Source: Flavobacteriales bacterium
GTDB taxonomy: Bacteria > Bacteroidota > Bacteroidia > Flavobacteriales > BACL11
Reading direction: 5' to 3'
NCBI GenBank assembly: GCA_002683775.1
Contig: NYTT01000007.1
Span: 1 to 18,902 of the forward strand
DNA: 18,902 bases
The position numbers were made by a program, and so were the translations under genes. Below, piece after piece: positions 17,169 through 18,902 of the stretch. Each line of letters begins with the position of its first letter. The stretch's first letter is position 1. Below the pieces are notes generated by a model that made no database searches, had not been told where the DNA came from, and saw only the letters and a program-made list of their open reading frames with translations.

Positions 17169-18476
17169 ATGACTACATTTAAAGTAAAAGGTGGGATAAA
17201 ACTTAAAGGAGATTTACATCCGCAAGGAGCTAAAAACGAAGCTTTACAAGTACTATGTGCAGTTCTGTTAACTCCAGAAGAAGTAATAATGGCAAATGTT
17301 CCTGACATTAGAGATGTAAACATTCTAATAGATCTTCTAAGAGATTTAAATGTTGTAGTAAAAAGAATAAATGAATCTACATATAGTTTTAAGGCAGATA
17401 ATATAGATATTAATTATTTATCATCAGAAGACTATAAGCAAAAAAGTAGTAGAATTCGAGGCTCTATTATGATTGTAGGCCCTCTTCTCGCTAGATATGG
17501 AAAAGGATACATCCCTAGACCTGGAGGAGATAAAATTGGAAGGCGAAGAGTCGATACTCATTTTATTGGATTTGAAAAGCTTGGAGCAAAATTTGTATAT
17601 GATACTAAAGAAGAATTCTACAGAGTTAAAGCTGATAAATTAGTTGGCACTTACATGCTTTTAGATGAAGCTTCGGTTACTGGAACAGCAAATATTATTA
17701 TGACTGCAGTAATGGCAAAGGGTGAAACAACTATTTACAACGCTGCATGCGAACCTTATCTACAACAGTTATGTAAAATGTTAAATTCTATGGGAGCAGA
17801 AATTTCTGGTATTGGCTCAAATTTAATTAAGATAAATGGCGTTAAATATTTAGCAGGATGTAAGCATAAAATCCTACCAGACATGATTGAAATCGGCTCA
17901 TTTATTGGGTTAGCCGCAATTACAAAATCAGAAATTACAATTAAAAATGTTAATTACGACGAATTAGGAGTAATTCCCTCTGTATTTTCAAAATTAGGTA
18001 TAAAATTACAAAGGAAAGGAGATGATATCTATGTGCCATCTCAAGAAAATTATGAAATACAATCCTTTATAGATGGCTCTATCCTTTCAATATCAGATGC
18101 TCCATGGCCTGGTTTTACTCCTGATTTACTTAGTATTGTACTAGTTGTCGCTTCTCAAGCTAAGGGAAGTGTTTTAATACATCAAAAAATGTTTGAATCT
18201 AGACTCTTCTTTGTTGACAAGTTAATTGATATGGGGGCACAAATTATTTTATGTGATCCACACAGAGCGACTGTTATAGGATTAAATCATCAATCTAAAT
18301 TCAAATCTACTACTATGACCTCTCCTGATATAAGAGCAGGTGTTTCACTTCTTTTAGCCGCATTAGCTGCTGATGGAGAAAGCACAATACATAATGTTGA
18401 ACAAATTGATAGAGGGTACCAAAATATCGATAAACGATTAAATGCGATAGGGGCACAAATTACGAGAGTAGATTAA
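17169..18476 (+). CDS. murA: UDP-N-acetylglucosamine 1-carboxyvinyltransferase with Asp at the fosfomycin site
   Basis: The first committed enzyme of peptidoglycan synthesis, in the cytoplasm: it moves enolpyruvate from phosphoenolpyruvate onto UDP-GlcNAc. The 435-residue length is normal. Visible active-site features are GAKNEAL with Lys22-Asn23, the loop RPGGDKIGRRRVDTH (117-131), GFTPD with Asp319, Arg389 in DIRAGVSLLLAAL, and Arg415 in IDRGYQNI. The loop residue equal to E. coli Cys115, the target of fosfomycin, is Asp121 here. Enzymes with this change (for example in Mycobacterium and Chlamydia) are active but not alkylated by the drug, so intrinsic fosfomycin resistance at target level is expected. 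The ATG abuts the stop of the DUF4290 gene, and a TlpA-like gene starts 16 bp after its end, so the three probably form an operon. Confidence 0.97.
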   Translation: MTTFKVKGGIKLKGDLHPQGAKNEALQVLCAVLLTPEEVIMANVPDIRDVNILIDLLRDLNVVVKRINESTYSFKADNIDINYLSSEDYKQKSSRIRGSIMIVGPLLARYGKGYIPRPGGDKIGRRRVDTHFIGFEKLGAKFVYDTKEEFYRVKADKLVGTYMLLDEASVTGTANIIMTAVMAKGETTIYNAACEPYLQQLCKMLNSMGAEISGIGSNLIKINGVKYLAGCKHKILPDMIEIGSFIGLAAITKSEITIKNVNYDELGVIPSVFSKLGIKLQRKGDDIYVPSQENYEIQSFIDGSILSISDAPWPGFTPDLLSIVLVVASQAKGSVLIHQKMFESRLFFVDKLIDMGAQIILCDPHRATVIGLNHQSKFKSTTMTSPDIRAGVSLLLAALAADGESTIHNVEQIDRGYQNIDKRLNAIGAQITRVD

Positions 18477-18492
18477 AAATCAAAATAAAATA

Positions 18493-18902
18493 ATGAAAAA
18501 AATAGTATTCTTTCTAGTGTTTCTCCCTTTTTTTACATTTTCACAATCTAGTTCAATAGGGCTCAAAATTGGAGATATTGCACCAGAGCTATCATACAAA
18601 AATCCCAATAATAAGGAAATGAGTCTATCAAGCCTGAGAGGAAAATTAGTGCTTATAGACTTTTGGGCAAGTTGGTGCGGACCATGCAGAAGAGAAAACC
18701 CTAATATTGTCGAGGCTTTTAGAAAATACAATAAAGCAAAGTTTAAAAATGGAAATGGTTTTGAAATCTATTCTCTGTCATTAGATAATAAAAAAGATGC
18801 ATGGGTAAAGGCGATAAACAAAGATCAACTGTTTTGGGAGTATCACACATCTGACCTAGGTGGATGGCAATCTGAAGGATCAAATATATACGGCATTAGA
18901 TC
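18493..18902 (+). CDS. TlpA-like thioredoxin-fold protein, 3' end off the window
   Basis: The first 136 codons of an exported thiol-disulfide protein; the frame is still open at the right edge. Residues 1-18 are a signal peptide (MKKIVFFLVFLPFFTFSQ). Then comes IGDIAPELSY (26-35), typical of the AhpC/TSA-TlpA entry strand, followed by LSSLRGKLVLIDFWASWCGPC (47-65) with the redox pair Cys62 and Cys65 in WCGPC. No lipobox is seen, so a soluble periplasmic place is more likely than a lipoprotein. Family members reduce cytochrome c apoproteins or other envelope disulfides; the partner is unknown. The 16-bp gap after murA, without a visible promoter or terminator, suggests it is read from the same transcript. 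Confidence 0.9.
   Translation, partial: MKKIVFFLVFLPFFTFSQSSSIGLKIGDIAPELSYKNPNNKEMSLSSLRGKLVLIDFWASWCGPCRRENPNIVEAFRKYNKAKFKNGNGFEIYSLSLDNKKDAWVKAINKDQLFWEYHTSDLGGWQSEGSNIYGIR

Noticed and set aside
18480..18731. Minus-strand 83-codon frame at the right end
   Set aside because: It overlaps the signal peptide and WCGPC region of the TlpA-like gene on the other strand, which is clearly the real gene.
1..18902. CRISPR arrays, tRNA or rRNA genes, insertion sequences, phage or defence genes
   Set aside because: No spaced direct repeats, cloverleaf sequences, transposase or defence motifs were seen on either strand.

Overview
The window is strongly AT-rich bacterial chromosomal DNA, most likely from a member of the Bacteroidota, probably Flavobacteriales. 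The grounds are: two secreted proteins with C-terminal domains of the type IX secretion system (T9SS) kind; a TonB-dependent receptor with an N-terminal carboxypeptidase-like domain; promoter elements of the Bacteroidota form TAnnTTTG with very short leaders and no strong Shine-Dalgarno sequences; and the gene order ahcY / phosphopantetheinyl transferase / geranylgeranylglyceryl-phosphate synthase / PnuC / NadR-like kinase, then DUF4290-murA. I see no tRNA, rRNA, CRISPR array, insertion sequence or phage gene.

Layout. Positions 1-7885 (minus strand) hold a two-gene surface module: a 1235-residue TonB-dependent receptor, followed 34 bp later by a very large secreted protein (at least 1381 residues) that runs off the left edge just inside its apparent C-terminal sorting domain. 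Positions 7985-10173 hold a small lipoprotein with a degenerate Rieske fold (plus) converging on a secreted PKD/Ig-like T9SS protein (minus); their stop codons overlap in one TTAA. Positions 10269-11561 (minus) are ahcY, which clears S-adenosylhomocysteine. Divergent from it, 11635-14090 (plus) is a compact four-gene run: 4'-phosphopantetheinyl transferase, a PcrB/GGGP synthase, a PnuC-family vitamin transporter and a NadR-type P-loop kinase, the last two overlapping by 8 bp.

Positions 14102-16460 (plus) are a thiamin-uptake unit: a TAnnTTTG promoter, a TPP riboswitch starting about where transcription should start, a leader hairpin, and a TonB-dependent receptor. From 16522 rightwards a new promoter precedes a DUF4290 protein, murA (its start codon abuts the DUF4290 stop) and a TlpA-like thioredoxin cut by the right edge.

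Most genes are conserved household or envelope genes. The points that stand out are a MurA with Asp in place of the fosfomycin-target Cys; a second copy of an aptamer segment in the leader just downstream of the TPP riboswitch; the unresolved substrate (nicotinamide riboside or thiamin) of the PnuC/kinase pair beside it; the Rieske-like lipoprotein in which both His ligands are replaced; and the receptor/giant-secreted-protein pair of unknown substrate. I did not find a convincing wholly new system.
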